A stretch of 64,000 nucleotides of DNA. Source: Mycolicibacterium litorale. Its GTDB lineage: Bacteria; Actinomycetota; Actinomycetes; Mycobacteriales; Mycobacteriaceae. Under the pieces are notes generated by a model. That model did no database searches and had not been told where the DNA came from. It saw only the letters and a program-made list of their open reading frames with translations. The stretch's first letter is position 1. Each line of letters opens with the position of its first letter. Positions 56,407-64,000 of the stretch are shown here, piece by piece. The stretch covers positions 3,782,001 through 3,846,000 of the forward strand of contig NZ_AP022586.1 in NCBI RefSeq assembly GCF_010731695.1, read 5' to 3'. Made by a program: the position numbers and the translations under genes.

Positions 56407-57150
56407 ATGGAGACCGTCGTCGACGAGATCGCGCCCGGAATCTTCCGGCTGTCGACCTTCATCCCGGACATCACCGAGCACGGGTTCACTTTCAACCAGT
56501 TCCTGCTCACCGGCGACCAGCCGTTCCTCTTCCACTGCGGTCAGCGGCAACTCTTCCCGCTGGTGTCCGCGGCGATCGAACGGATCGTCCCCCTCGAGTC
56601 GCTGCGATGGATTTCGTTCGGCCACGTCGAGGCCGACGAGTGCGGCGCGGTGAACCTGCTGCTCGACGCCGCCCCGCACGCCGAGGTGATCCACGGACCA
56701 CTGGCCTGCATGCTGTCGCTGACCGACATGTGCGACCGGCCGCCGGTCGCGACGACCGACCAACCCCTCGACACCGGCGGCCACACCCTGCGCTTCATCC
56801 CCACCCCGCACATCCCGCACAACTGGGAGGCCGGCCTGTGGTTCGACGAGGCGACGGACACCCTGCTCGCCGGCGACCTGTTCACCCATGTCGGGCGCGG
56901 TCCCGCCATCACCGAGAGCGACTGCGTCACAACGGCTCTCGATGCGGAGGACTTGTTCCACGCCACCGCACTCTGCACCGGTCTGGTGCCCACCCTGGCG
57001 GCCCTGGCCGACCTGCGGCCGACGACGCTGGCGATCATGCACGGTTCGTCGTTCGCCGGCGACGGTGCCAACCAGTTGCGTGGCCTCGCCGACGGCTACG
57101 CCGACATGATGCACGCGTCACTTCCGTCACATCGGCCCCAGTCGCCGTAG
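56407..57150 (+). CDS. ODP-type diiron MBL-fold protein
   Basis: This 247-residue protein has the flavodiiron-type metal set H73-V-E75-A-D77 (GHVEADECG) instead of the HxHxDH of hydrolases, then HIPHNWE, LLAGDLFTHVG and IMHGSSF. Such ODP domains bind two iron atoms and reduce O2 or NO, or sense oxygen. No flavodoxin domain is fused. ATG at 56407 has GAGGAC just upstream; an open frame to 56221 overlaps the dnaK control region and is not used. A lipoprotein gene follows after 9 bases. Confidence 0.83.
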   Translation: METVVDEIAPGIFRLSTFIPDITEHGFTFNQFLLTGDQPFLFHCGQRQLFPLVSAAIERIVPLESLRWISFGHVEADECGAVNLLLDAAPHAEVIHGPLACMLSLTDMCDRPPVATTDQPLDTGGHTLRFIPTPHIPHNWEAGLWFDEATDTLLAGDLFTHVGRGPAITESDCVTTALDAEDLFHATALCTGLVPTLAALADLRPTTLAIMHGSSFAGDGANQLRGLADGYADMMHASLPSHRPQSP

Positions 57151-57159
57151 GGTTGCCCT

Positions 57160-57708
57160 GTGGATCTGCGGCTGACCGGGGCGAGCGTGCTCGCCGTCGC
57201 GGCGCTGCTGGCCGGCTGCCAGGACGACACCTCGGGTACCGCCGTGCGCAGCCCCGACTCTCCGACCGAACCCACCGTGCCGACGCCACGGCCGTCGCGC
57301 ACCCCCACCACCGCGCCGCCGCCGCGGACCGTCACCCCGGCGCCGCCCAGCGCGTCACCGCCCGCCGCCGCCGAGGTGCTGGCACCGCAGAACGGCTACG
57401 TGTTCGTCCAGACCAAGTCGGGCAAGACGCGCTGCCAGTTGTCCGCCGAGGAGGTCGGCTGCGAATCGCAGTTCACCGACGCCCCGCAGGTCAACGGGCT
57501 TCCGGCCAACGGTGTGCGGCTGTCGGCCGATGGCCGGGTCGAGTGGGTGCTGGGCAATCTCGGCGACATCCCGGCGGTCACCCTGGACTACCGCCGCTAC
57601 TCCGCGGTGGGCTGGACGATCGACGCAGGCAGCGACGGCACCCGCTTCAGCAACGACCGCACGCACCGGGGCATGTTCGTCGCTGTGGAGCGGGTTCAGA
57701 CTTTCTGA
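57160..57708 (+). CDS. Lipoprotein with Pro/Thr-rich linker
   Basis: This 182-residue protein has a lipoprotein signal with cysteine 20 (AVAALLAGC), a Pro/Thr-rich linker (about 30-72) and a C-terminal beta-rich domain with a cysteine pair (TRCQLSAEEVGCES). It should be anchored on the outer face of the membrane. The family and function are unknown. The GTG at 57160 is 9 bases after the diiron-protein gene, so the two may share a transcript. Confidence 0.78.
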   Translation: MDLRLTGASVLAVAALLAGCQDDTSGTAVRSPDSPTEPTVPTPRPSRTPTTAPPPRTVTPAPPSASPPAAAEVLAPQNGYVFVQTKSGKTRCQLSAEEVGCESQFTDAPQVNGLPANGVRLSADGRVEWVLGNLGDIPAVTLDYRRYSAVGWTIDAGSDGTRFSNDRTHRGMFVAVERVQTF

Positions 57709-57761
57709 CTTGTCGGTCGTAGCCGGTTTGAACACCGTCGTCGGCCGGGCATGTTGGCCCC

Positions 57762-59174
57762 ATGAGCGAGCAGCGCCCCGCGCCACAGATTTTCGTGCTG
57801 TTCGGCGCGACCGGCGATCTGGCGAAGCGAAAACTCTTTCCCGGGCTCTACCGGCTGGCGGCGGCCGACCGGCTGCCCGCCGACTACGCGATCATCGGTT
57901 CCGGCCGGCACTCACCCGGCAGTGCTGACGAATTCCGCGGCACGGTCGGCGAGGGGTTGCGCGACTCCGTCGACGACATCGACGAGGACGTCCTCTCGGA
58001 TCTTCTCGGCCGCCTGTCGTTCGAGGTCTCCGACGGGGACGACGGCAGCGAGCTCGCCGAAGCCGTCCGGACCGCGCAGAAACGACTCGGCGACGACGCG
58101 CAGACGTTGATCTACCTGTCGGTCCCGCCGAAGGCGATGCAGCCGATGATCACGATGCTCGGCCGCGAGCGGCTCACCGACGGCGCCCGACTGGTGGTGG
58201 AGAAACCGTTCGGCACGGACCTGGAGTCGGCGCGTGACCTGGACGCGGCGCTCAAGGACGTCGTCAGCGAGGATCAGGTCTACCGCATCGACCACTTCAT
58301 CGGGAAAGAAGCGGTGCAGAACATCCTGGCCCTGCGGTTCGCCAACGGCCTCATCGAACCCGCCTGGCACCGCAGTCACCTCGAGTCGGTGCAGATCGAC
58401 GTGCCCGAGGAACTCACGATCGAAGGCCGGGGTGGGTTCTACGAGTCGACGGGCTGCTTCCGCGACATGATCTCCACCCACCTGTGCCAGGTGCTGGGTT
58501 TCGTCGCGATGGAACCGCCCGTGCACCTCGACGCGGTGTCCCTGCGCAACGAGAAGGCGAAGGTCTTCGAGGCGATGCGACCGCTCGACCCCGACCGCGT
58601 GGTGTTCGGCCAGTACGAGGGATACCGGGACGAGGAGGGCGTCGACGGCGATTCTGCCGTCGAGACCTTCGTCGCCCTCGAGGCGTTCGTCGACACCGAA
58701 CGGTGGCAGGGAGTGCCGTTCTATCTGCGTACCGGTAAGGCGCTGGGCGGCACCCGCCGCACCGTGACGCTGACCTTCCGCAGCCCGCCGATGGAGCGGT
58801 TCGGCGCCGAGGCCATGGGACCCAACCAGCTCGTCCTCGAACTCACCGACTCGCCGCAGTTCGAGGTGCGGATGCTGGCCAAACGCCCCGGCCCGGACCT
58901 CGTGCTCATGCCGCTGGACATGCACCTCGACCTGGCCGCCGACGGGGATTCCGACGACGCTCCGCTGGAGGCCTACGAACGGTTGCTGCTCGACGTGATG
59001 CGCGGGGACCAGACGCTGTTCACCCGGGCCGACGAGGTCGACCGGCTGTGGCAGGTGTGCCAGCCGGTGCTCGACTCACCGCCACAGGTGCGCCCGTACG
59101 CCCGCGGTTCGTGGGGGCCGGACGAGGCAGTGGCGCTCGCGGGTGCCGCCGGGTGGCGGCTACCGGATGAGTGA
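57762..59174 (+). CDS. zwf: Glucose-6-phosphate 1-dehydrogenase (NADP)
   Basis: Zwf makes 6-phosphogluconolactone and NADPH at the head of the pentose phosphate path. The 470-residue protein has GATGDLA (15-21), VVEKPFG, the substrate signature RIDHFIGKE (175-183) and a C-terminal beta domain. The length resembles Zwf1 (Rv1121, about 466 residues) rather than the longer opcA-linked Zwf2. The window also encodes Fgd1, which oxidises the same sugar with F420. A TIGR03085 gene follows after 72 bases. Confidence 0.95.
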   Translation: MSEQRPAPQIFVLFGATGDLAKRKLFPGLYRLAAADRLPADYAIIGSGRHSPGSADEFRGTVGEGLRDSVDDIDEDVLSDLLGRLSFEVSDGDDGSELAEAVRTAQKRLGDDAQTLIYLSVPPKAMQPMITMLGRERLTDGARLVVEKPFGTDLESARDLDAALKDVVSEDQVYRIDHFIGKEAVQNILALRFANGLIEPAWHRSHLESVQIDVPEELTIEGRGGFYESTGCFRDMISTHLCQVLGFVAMEPPVHLDAVSLRNEKAKVFEAMRPLDPDRVVFGQYEGYRDEEGVDGDSAVETFVALEAFVDTERWQGVPFYLRTGKALGGTRRTVTLTFRSPPMERFGAEAMGPNQLVLELTDSPQFEVRMLAKRPGPDLVLMPLDMHLDLAADGDSDDAPLEAYERLLLDVMRGDQTLFTRADEVDRLWQVCQPVLDSPPQVRPYARGSWGPDEAVALAGAAGWRLPDE

Positions 59175-59246
59175 GCCACTGGGCATCGCCGAGCACGGAC
59201 TGATCAGCGCCGCGATCAACCTCGACCGATCAGATGGAGGAACACC

Positions 59247-59867
59247 ATGACCGCCGCTCAGCGGGAACGCGCCGCACTCGTCGACGCCATGCGGACCCGG
59301 GGTCCCGACGCGCCCACCCTGTGCGAGGGGTGGAAGACCCGCGACCTCGCCGCGCACCTCTACATCCGCGAGCACCGGCCGGACGCTACGGCGGGGATTC
59401 TCGTTCCGGGGCTCGCGAACTACACCGCCAAGGTGCAGGACCGGACGGCCGAGACGACCGAATGGAGCGCGCTGCTGGACAAGATCGCGGCCGGTCCGCC
59501 ACGGTTCTCACCGTTCAAACTGCTCGACCCGGTTGCCAACCTCGCCGAGATGTTCATCCACTGCGAGGACGTGCGGCGCGCGCAGCCGGGCTGGGAGCCG
59601 CGCCCGCTCGACTATGCGACCGTCAAGGGCCTGACCCGCACGCTGTCGCTGATGGCCAGGATGACGCTGGCCAAGGCGCCGACCCGGGTGGCGTTGCGCA
59701 CACCGGAGGGCAAGACGATCCTGACCGCGGGCAAGGGTGACCCGGTCACCGTCACCGGGCGGCCGGAGGAGCTGCTGCTCTTCGCCGTCGGCCGCGAGGC
59801 CCGTGTCGACTTCGAGGGTGAGCCGGCCGCCGTCCAGGCGCTGCGCGACGCCCCCAAGGGTCTGTAG
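59247..59867 (+). CDS. TIGR03085/DinB-like metal-binding protein
   Basis: This 206-residue protein belongs to the actinobacterial group with a mycothiol-dependent maleylpyruvate isomerase-like N-terminal helical bundle: CEGWKTRDLAAHLYIREHRP and MFIHCEDVRRAQP hold the histidines of the metal triad. It probably uses or binds mycothiol. The reaction is unknown. GGAGGAAC precedes the ATG. An LLM gene follows after 10 bases. Confidence 0.82.
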   Translation: MTAAQRERAALVDAMRTRGPDAPTLCEGWKTRDLAAHLYIREHRPDATAGILVPGLANYTAKVQDRTAETTEWSALLDKIAAGPPRFSPFKLLDPVANLAEMFIHCEDVRRAQPGWEPRPLDYATVKGLTRTLSLMARMTLAKAPTRVALRTPEGKTILTAGKGDPVTVTGRPEELLLFAVGREARVDFEGEPAAVQALRDAPKGL

Positions 59868-59877
59868 GTTGACCGCC

Positions 59878-60807
59878 GTGGATTTCCGTGTCTTCGTCGA
59901 ACCGCAGCAGGGCGCCCGCTACGCCGATCAGCTCGCCGTGGCCCGCGCCGCCGAACAACTGGGCTACTCCGCCTTCTTCCGCTCGGACCACTATCTGGCG
60001 ATGAGCGGCGACGGGCTGCCCGGGCCCACCGATTCCTGGGTGACCCTCGCCGGCATCGCGCGCGAGACGTCGTCGATCCGGCTGGGCACCATGGTCACCT
60101 CCGCCACCTTCCGCTATCCCGGTCCGCTGGCGATCGCCGTCGCCCAGGTCGACGAGATGAGTGGCGGCCGCGTCGAATTGGGCTTGGGCGCAGGCTGGTT
60201 CGAAGAAGAACACAAGGCGTACGCGATCCCGTTCCCGCCGCTGGGCGAACGGTTCGACCGGTTGACCGAACAGCTCGACATCCTCACCGGCATGTGGGCG
60301 ACCCCGGTCGGTGAGACGTTCGACTACAGCGGCACCCACTACACCGTCGTCGACTCACCCGGCCTGCCCAAACCGGTGCAGGCGTTGCCGCCGATCATCA
60401 TCGGCGGACAGGGCGCCAAGCGCACCCCCGCGTTGGCAGCGAAGTATGCGGGCGAGTTCAACGTGCCGTTCGTCCCGCTGGACACGGCGCGGACCCAGTT
60501 CGATCGGGTCCGGACCGCCGTCGCCGACGCCGGGCGCGAACCGGATTCGATGGTCTACTCCGCGGCCTTCGTCCTGTGTGCCGGTGCCGACGACGCCGAG
60601 ATCGCCCGTCGCGCGAACACGATCGGCCGCGAGGTCGACGAACTGCGCAGCAATTCACCGATGGTCGGGACGCCCGCGGAGATCGTCGACAAGCTGGGAC
60701 CGTTCGTCGAGGCCGGTGTCGAGCGGGTGTACCTGCAGGTGCTCGACATGAGCGACCTCGACCACCTGGCGCTGGTGGCCGGGCAGGTGCTGCCCCAGCT
60801 GCGCTGA
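59878..60807 (+). CDS. F420-type LLM oxidoreductase
   Basis: This 309-residue single-domain luciferase-like protein shows the TIGR03560-like F420 pattern: AFFRSDHYLAMSG, VTSATFRYPGPLAIAVAQVDEMSGGRVELGLGAGWFEEEH is one continuous segment (GRVELGLGAGW is the core), PIIIGGQGAKRTPALAA. It probably reduces a substrate with F420H2. The GTG at 59878 is used; a TTG three codons earlier is possible. It follows the TIGR03085 gene closely and so may share its transcript. Confidence 0.84.
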   Translation: MDFRVFVEPQQGARYADQLAVARAAEQLGYSAFFRSDHYLAMSGDGLPGPTDSWVTLAGIARETSSIRLGTMVTSATFRYPGPLAIAVAQVDEMSGGRVELGLGAGWFEEEHKAYAIPFPPLGERFDRLTEQLDILTGMWATPVGETFDYSGTHYTVVDSPGLPKPVQALPPIIIGGQGAKRTPALAAKYAGEFNVPFVPLDTARTQFDRVRTAVADAGREPDSMVYSAAFVLCAGADDAEIARRANTIGREVDELRSNSPMVGTPAEIVDKLGPFVEAGVERVYLQVLDMSDLDHLALVAGQVLPQLR

Positions 60808-60841
60808 CCCGGCGAAGCCGACCTGGTCGCGGTTAGGATCG

Positions 60842-61327
60842 GTGCCCGTGACGGGCCCCCGCGACGATGACGAGGCGCATTCCGGCCGAGAGGCGGATGC
60901 GCCCGCACCGTGGCATCACTCGACGGCGAAGGTGCTCGGGGCGAGCGTCGCCGCGATCGCCGCGCTCGCGCTGATCGTCACCGGCGTGATGTTCGTGTCG
61001 AGGAAGGCCGGCGAGACCCCCGAGGCACCACTGAACTTCGTCGATCCGACGTTCTCGTCGATGACCTCCGAGGCGACGACAGAGCCCACCACCGCCACGA
61101 CCACCACCCGCATCAGCCCACCGCTGACCACCGATCTGGACCTCCCGCCGGAGATGGCGACGTCGACTCCGCCGTCGGAGACCACCAGCAGCGGCGAGCG
61201 GCCCTCCACCCGGAAGTCGGAGGAGTCCGAGGAGTCCGACGAGCGGGAGGACGAGTCGGCGGCGCCGACGACGACCCGCAATCGGCCACGACTCAACGAG
61301 ACACGCACGCTTTACCCGCGTCCGTAG
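60842..61327 (+). CDS. Single-pass membrane protein with Thr/Ser-rich outer tail
   Basis: This 161-residue protein has a short acidic cytoplasmic start, one span (about 32-53) and an outer tail of about 105 residues rich in Thr, Ser, Pro and Glu (TTEPTTATTTT, ESEESDEREDES), ending with several Arg. Such tails in actinobacteria are often mannosylated. The family is unknown. A similar protein is encoded 27 bases downstream. Confidence 0.68.
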   Translation: MPVTGPRDDDEAHSGREADAPAPWHHSTAKVLGASVAAIAALALIVTGVMFVSRKAGETPEAPLNFVDPTFSSMTSEATTEPTTATTTTRISPPLTTDLDLPPEMATSTPPSETTSSGERPSTRKSEESEESDEREDESAAPTTTRNRPRLNETRTLYPRP

Positions 61328-61354
61328 AGCAAACGCCGCCTACTATCGAAGGCC

Positions 61355-61879
61355 GTGGCGCGACCTCCCGAAGATCCGAATTACTCGGACAACGAGCCGA
61401 CCCAGTACTCCAACGCCTACAGCGCCGAGCCGACGCAATACGGCGACTACACCGGCGCGTACGACCAGCCGCCGCCCGAGGAGCCGCAGCCGTGGTACCG
61501 CAAACCGGGTGCGCTGGTCGCCCTCGGGGCGCTGGCCGCGCTGCTGCTCGCGGTGATCATCTGGCTCATCGTGCAACTGGTGTCGGGTGACGACTCGCCG
61601 TCCGACTCCACCACCACGACGACGACCACGACGACGTCCGAAGCGCCCGCGGTGGTTCCGCCGCAGACGGTGACCGAGTCGCCGACCGAGACGACCACGC
61701 CGGCGGAGACGACGACGGCGCCCGAGACGACCACCACCACGGCACCGACCACCACCACGACGACCACGACGGCGCCGACCACGACCACCACCACGACGCC
61801 TCCGCCCACCACGACGGTGGAGACGAGCACCAGCACGGTGACGATCACGGTGCCGACGCTGGTTCCGCCGGGTGGCTGA
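61355..61879 (+). CDS. Single-pass membrane protein with poly-Thr tail
   Basis: This 174-residue protein has a Tyr/Asn/Pro-rich cytoplasmic start (about 1-48, NEPTQYSNAY and AEPTQYGDY repeated), one span (about 53-75) and an outer tail of about 95 residues that is mostly Thr with Pro and Glu. The coding DNA is an ACC/ACG trinucleotide run at 61609-61830, likely to vary in length. The repeated EPTQY pieces resemble phosphorylation-bait motifs, but that is a guess. The function is unknown. Confidence 0.7.
   Translation: MARPPEDPNYSDNEPTQYSNAYSAEPTQYGDYTGAYDQPPPEEPQPWYRKPGALVALGALAALLLAVIIWLIVQLVSGDDSPSDSTTTTTTTTTSEAPAVVPPQTVTESPTETTTPAETTTAPETTTTTAPTTTTTTTTAPTTTTTTTPPPTTTVETSTSTVTITVPTLVPPGG
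61609..61830 (+). repeat. ACC/ACG trinucleotide low-complexity tract
   Basis: The tract encodes mainly threonine in the outer tail of the protein at 61355-61879. Codons ACC and ACG alternate, so the DNA is imperfectly repetitive and could change length by slippage in steps of three without breaking the frame. Confidence 0.7.
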
Positions 61880-61891
61880 GCCCACCTCGAG

Positions 61892-61940
61892 TGTGCGGTT
61901 TCATACGCAACGCGCCGGCTGACGCGTATGCGGTCGCACA
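61892..61940. terminator. Bidirectional hairpin between convergent genes
   Basis: TGTGCG...ATACGC (61892-61908) pairs with GCGTAT...CGCACA (61923-61940) around a 14-base loop, with an internal mismatch bubble. It fills the gap between two convergent genes and should stop transcription from both sides. It shares the style of the hairpin after clpB. Confidence 0.6.
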
Positions 61941-61950
61941 GTCGGCGTAG

Positions 61951-63825
61951 TTAGCAGACGGTTTCGGCGTCCGGCACGCACTCCTGCACCGGGGCCGGTT
62001 CGGCCGAAGGCGCCGGTTCCGGCTGGGGCTCGACCGACGGCGCCGGCTCGACCGAAGGCGCGGGTTCGGGTTCGGGTTCCGGTGCCGGCGCGGGTTCCGG
62101 TGCCGGCTCGGGGGCCGGTTCCGGTTGCGGCTCCGCCGAAGGCTCCGGCTCCGGCGAAGGCTCCGGCTCCGGCGAAGGCTCGGGCGACGGCTGCGGTTGC
62201 GGAGTCGGCGCGGGCGACGACGACGGCGGAGCGGCCGGCGGGACGGTGAACACCGGCAGCGGCAGCTGCGGCAGTCCGAACGCCGGGGCCGGAGCCGGCG
62301 CCGCCGGTCGGGGCGCAGGGGCCGCCGGCCGCGGTGCTGCCGGGCGGGGCGCGGCGGGCCGTGGCGCCGCCTGCTGCGGTGCCGCCTGCTTCGAGGCCAC
62401 TCGCCGCTCGGCCGAGGTGTTGGGGCTCGGCTGCTGCGGTGCCGGTGCGACCGCGCGCGGTGCCGGTGCGACCGCGCGCGGCGCCGGTGCGTTCGCGATC
62501 ACGGTCTCGGTGACCGCGGCCGGCGCGGGTTGCGCGGCCGGCTGTTCGATCGGCGCGGTCGCCACCGGTGCGGTGATCGCCGAGGAGCCGGCCTCCACCG
62601 CACCCGCGTCGCCGGTGTGCGAGGTCAGGATCAGACCCGTCGCCGCCAACGCGGCGAAGCAGGCCGCGCCCGCGAACAAGGCGCCCGGCCTGCGGAACCA
62701 CCGCACATCGTCCGAGTCCTCGGCCTCCGGATGGTCGAACGCGATATCGGGCCGGGCCATCGCGGCGTCGTAGACCGGGTGCACGTACTGCGTCGCGGCG
62801 TCGAAGTCGACGGTTTCGGCCGACCACGCCAGCGGTAACACCGCGGCGACGGTCGCCGGTTCGTCCGGCGCGGCGGCGATCGTGGTGACGGCGTCCTGCT
62901 CCACGCCCCGCGACGCCAGCAGCTCGGCACCGGCCGCGGCGGCCACCTGCGCGTACGGACCGGTGATGACCGGCAACCGCAGCGCCTGCGAAAGGTGTTG
63001 CGTGACAAGCGGAATCCGCGCGCCACCACCGACGGTCGCGACCGCGGCGAGCTGCGCAGGCGCGATGTGGTTGCGGTGCAGCACCTCGAACACCGCCTCG
63101 ACCAGGCCGCCGAGCGGGGCCGCCACCAGCGCCTCGAGCTCGGGGCGGGTCAACCGAACCGCGGCATGCGGTCCTTCCAGCGCGGTGGCGGTCTGCACCG
63201 ACAGCCGCTCCTTGGCGTCGCGGCACTGCTCGCGCAGCGAGGTGAGCGAGGCCACCGCCGACGTACCGGTCGGGTCGACGTCGAGGTCGGCGAGCACATG
63301 CCGCAGCACCGCCTGATCGATCAGGTCCCCAGAGAAGTCGTCGTAGCGGACCGTCGAACCGATCGGGCGGAACCCGTCACCGGCATCGGCCAGCGTGATG
63401 CTGGTTCCCGTCGCCCCGAAGTCGCACAGGGCGACGACACCGTGGGCGGGCAGCCCGGGATTGGCCTGCAGCGCGGTGAGCGCCGCGACCGCGTCGGAGA
63501 CGACGGTCAGGTGTGGCACCACGGCGCGCAACGCCGCCACCGCGGTGGGCGACCAGTGCGCCGGGACCGCGACCGCGGCCACGTCGGGCCGCCGCAGCGG
63601 GTGCACGGTCCGGGTGAGCGATTCGACCGCCGCCGCGACCAGCTGACCGCCGTAGTAGGCCGACCCGTCGGCGGCCACCAGGGGGACCGGATCGCCGACG
63701 CGGTCGACGAAGCCGGTGAGGGTCTGACCGTTCAGCGTGAGCACCGCCGGGCGGACGGTCGGCCGGCCGTCGGCAACGGCGACCAGGTTGGCGGCACCGA
63801 GGGATACGCCGAGAGAAGTGCGCAT
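61951..63825 (-). CDS. Degenerate Hsp70-like membrane protein with Ala/Pro/Glu-rich outer tail
   Basis: This 624-residue protein has an Hsp70/actin-like nucleotide domain (about 1-345): GVSLGAAN (6-13), CDFGATGTS (134-142), CRDAKERLS (201-209) and VGGGARIP (265-272) match DnaK motifs, but DnaK's catalytic aspartate in GIDLGTT is serine here. A span (about 381-402) follows, then an outer tail of about 220 Ala/Pro/Glu residues ending in a cysteine pair (CVPDAETVC). Proline-rich relatives such as Rv0312 and Rv2264c are recalled in M. tuberculosis. ATG at 63825 is preferred to an upstream TTG. Confidence 0.8.
   Translation of the reverse strand: MRTSLGVSLGAANLVAVADGRPTVRPAVLTLNGQTLTGFVDRVGDPVPLVAADGSAYYGGQLVAAAVESLTRTVHPLRRPDVAAVAVPAHWSPTAVAALRAVVPHLTVVSDAVAALTALQANPGLPAHGVVALCDFGATGTSITLADAGDGFRPIGSTVRYDDFSGDLIDQAVLRHVLADLDVDPTGTSAVASLTSLREQCRDAKERLSVQTATALEGPHAAVRLTRPELEALVAAPLGGLVEAVFEVLHRNHIAPAQLAAVATVGGGARIPLVTQHLSQALRLPVITGPYAQVAAAAGAELLASRGVEQDAVTTIAAAPDEPATVAAVLPLAWSAETVDFDAATQYVHPVYDAAMARPDIAFDHPEAEDSDDVRWFRRPGALFAGAACFAALAATGLILTSHTGDAGAVEAGSSAITAPVATAPIEQPAAQPAPAAVTETVIANAPAPRAVAPAPRAVAPAPQQPSPNTSAERRVASKQAAPQQAAPRPAAPRPAAPRPAAPAPRPAAPAPAPAFGLPQLPLPVFTVPPAAPPSSSPAPTPQPQPSPEPSPEPEPSPEPEPSAEPQPEPAPEPAPEPAPAPEPEPEPAPSVEPAPSVEPQPEPAPSAEPAPVQECVPDAETVC
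62138..62173 (-). repeat. 18-bp tandem repeat, two units plus a degenerate third
   Basis: The 18-base unit GAAGGCTCCGGCTCCGGC occurs twice in a row and a third copy decays after eight bases. It encodes PEPSPE-type repeats in the tail of the Hsp70-like protein. Confidence 0.75.
62440..62481 (-). repeat. 21-bp tandem repeat, two units
   Basis: A 21-base unit is perfectly duplicated and encodes APAPRAV twice just after the membrane span of the Hsp70-like protein. Confidence 0.75.
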
Positions 63826-63855
63826 ACCTGTATGTCGCCGCAACGCGGCGAAACG

Positions 63856-64000
63856 TTAAGCGGGTCCGCGACCTTTCGCGGTATACGAGGCGACGAGCGC
63901 CTCGGCGCTGCGCACCGCCGCCCGGCAGGCCCGCGCGGTGAAGGGATCGTTGAGGGGATGCTCGGCCCGACGGCGCCACCGCTGCGCCGCGGCGAACGCC
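63856..64000 (-). CDS. C-terminal end of an unidentified protein (partial)
   Basis: A minus-strand frame is open from the window edge to TAA at 63856-63858 and encodes 47 residues that look helical and basic (WRRRAEHPLNDPFTARACRA). It ends 30 bases before the start of the Hsp70-like gene on the same strand, so the two are probably in one operon. The protein cannot be named from this fragment. Confidence 0.5.
   Translation of the reverse strand, partial: AFAAAQRWRRRAEHPLNDPFTARACRAAVRSAEALVASYTAKGRGPA

Overview
This window comes from a high-GC actinobacterium, almost certainly a fast-growing mycobacterium (Mycolicibacterium type). The signs are F420-dependent glucose-6-phosphate dehydrogenase, a TtfA-type trehalose monomycolate transport factor, the dnaK-grpE-dnaJ-hspR operon with HspR/HAIR sites, MmpL and GAP families, and strong recalled gene-order similarity to M. 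tuberculosis Rv0350-Rv0407. The gene order is rearranged relative to M. tuberculosis. It is chromosomal housekeeping DNA with accessory inserts. I see no tRNA, rRNA, insertion sequence, integrase or CRISPR array. Coding density is very high, and no gap between genes exceeds about 300 bases; the largest, 29784-30044, is an empty divergent spacer.

Layout. 1-8.8 kb: membrane genes, fgd1, a metallo-beta-lactamase-fold (MBL) hydrolase, an operon of a GNAT gene with three luciferase-like (LLM) monooxygenases, and a short-chain dehydrogenase (SDR). 8.8-15 kb: the rhodanese-metZ operon, purT, a UBP-type zinc-finger protein and a CPA1 antiporter. 14.6-18.6 kb: a MarR-MmpL-P450-ferredoxin cassette. 18.6-28.9 kb: purA operon, Rv0358-like gene, rip2 protease, zinc CDF exporter, DUF3151 gene, Rv0361-like membrane protein, fba, alcohol dehydrogenase, DedA protein and nitronate monooxygenase. 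29-37 kb: small redox and hydrolase genes, an orphan xdhC, a NhaA-DsbA fusion and a GH76 glycosidase. 37-42.5 kb: TetR-MFS efflux module, TrmH methyltransferase, lipoprotein, SDR and ttfA. 42.6-56.3 kb: the chaperone region, with clpB at one end and hspR-dnaJ-grpE-dnaK at the other, around a TetR/GAP/glycosyltransferase insert, a flavohaemoglobin-like protein and a mutarotase. 56.4-64 kb: diiron-type MBL protein, lipoprotein, zwf, a TIGR03085 protein, an LLM enzyme, Thr-rich membrane proteins and a degenerate Hsp70-like membrane protein.

How the genes work together. ClpB and the DnaK system share HspR control through HAIR inverted repeats seen upstream of both transcription units; clpB also has a SigH-like promoter. 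Fgd1 and Zwf both oxidise glucose-6-phosphate, one supplying reduced F420 and the other NADPH, and several LLM proteins in the window could use F420H2 or FMNH2. Three regulator/target modules carry well-defined palindromes in their divergent spacers: MarR with MmpL, TetR with MFS, and TetR with a membrane protein. Several promoters place the -10 box about seven bases before the start codon, which predicts leaderless mRNAs. Many same-strand neighbours overlap by ATGA or GTGA, and five convergent pairs share a four-base stop overlap.
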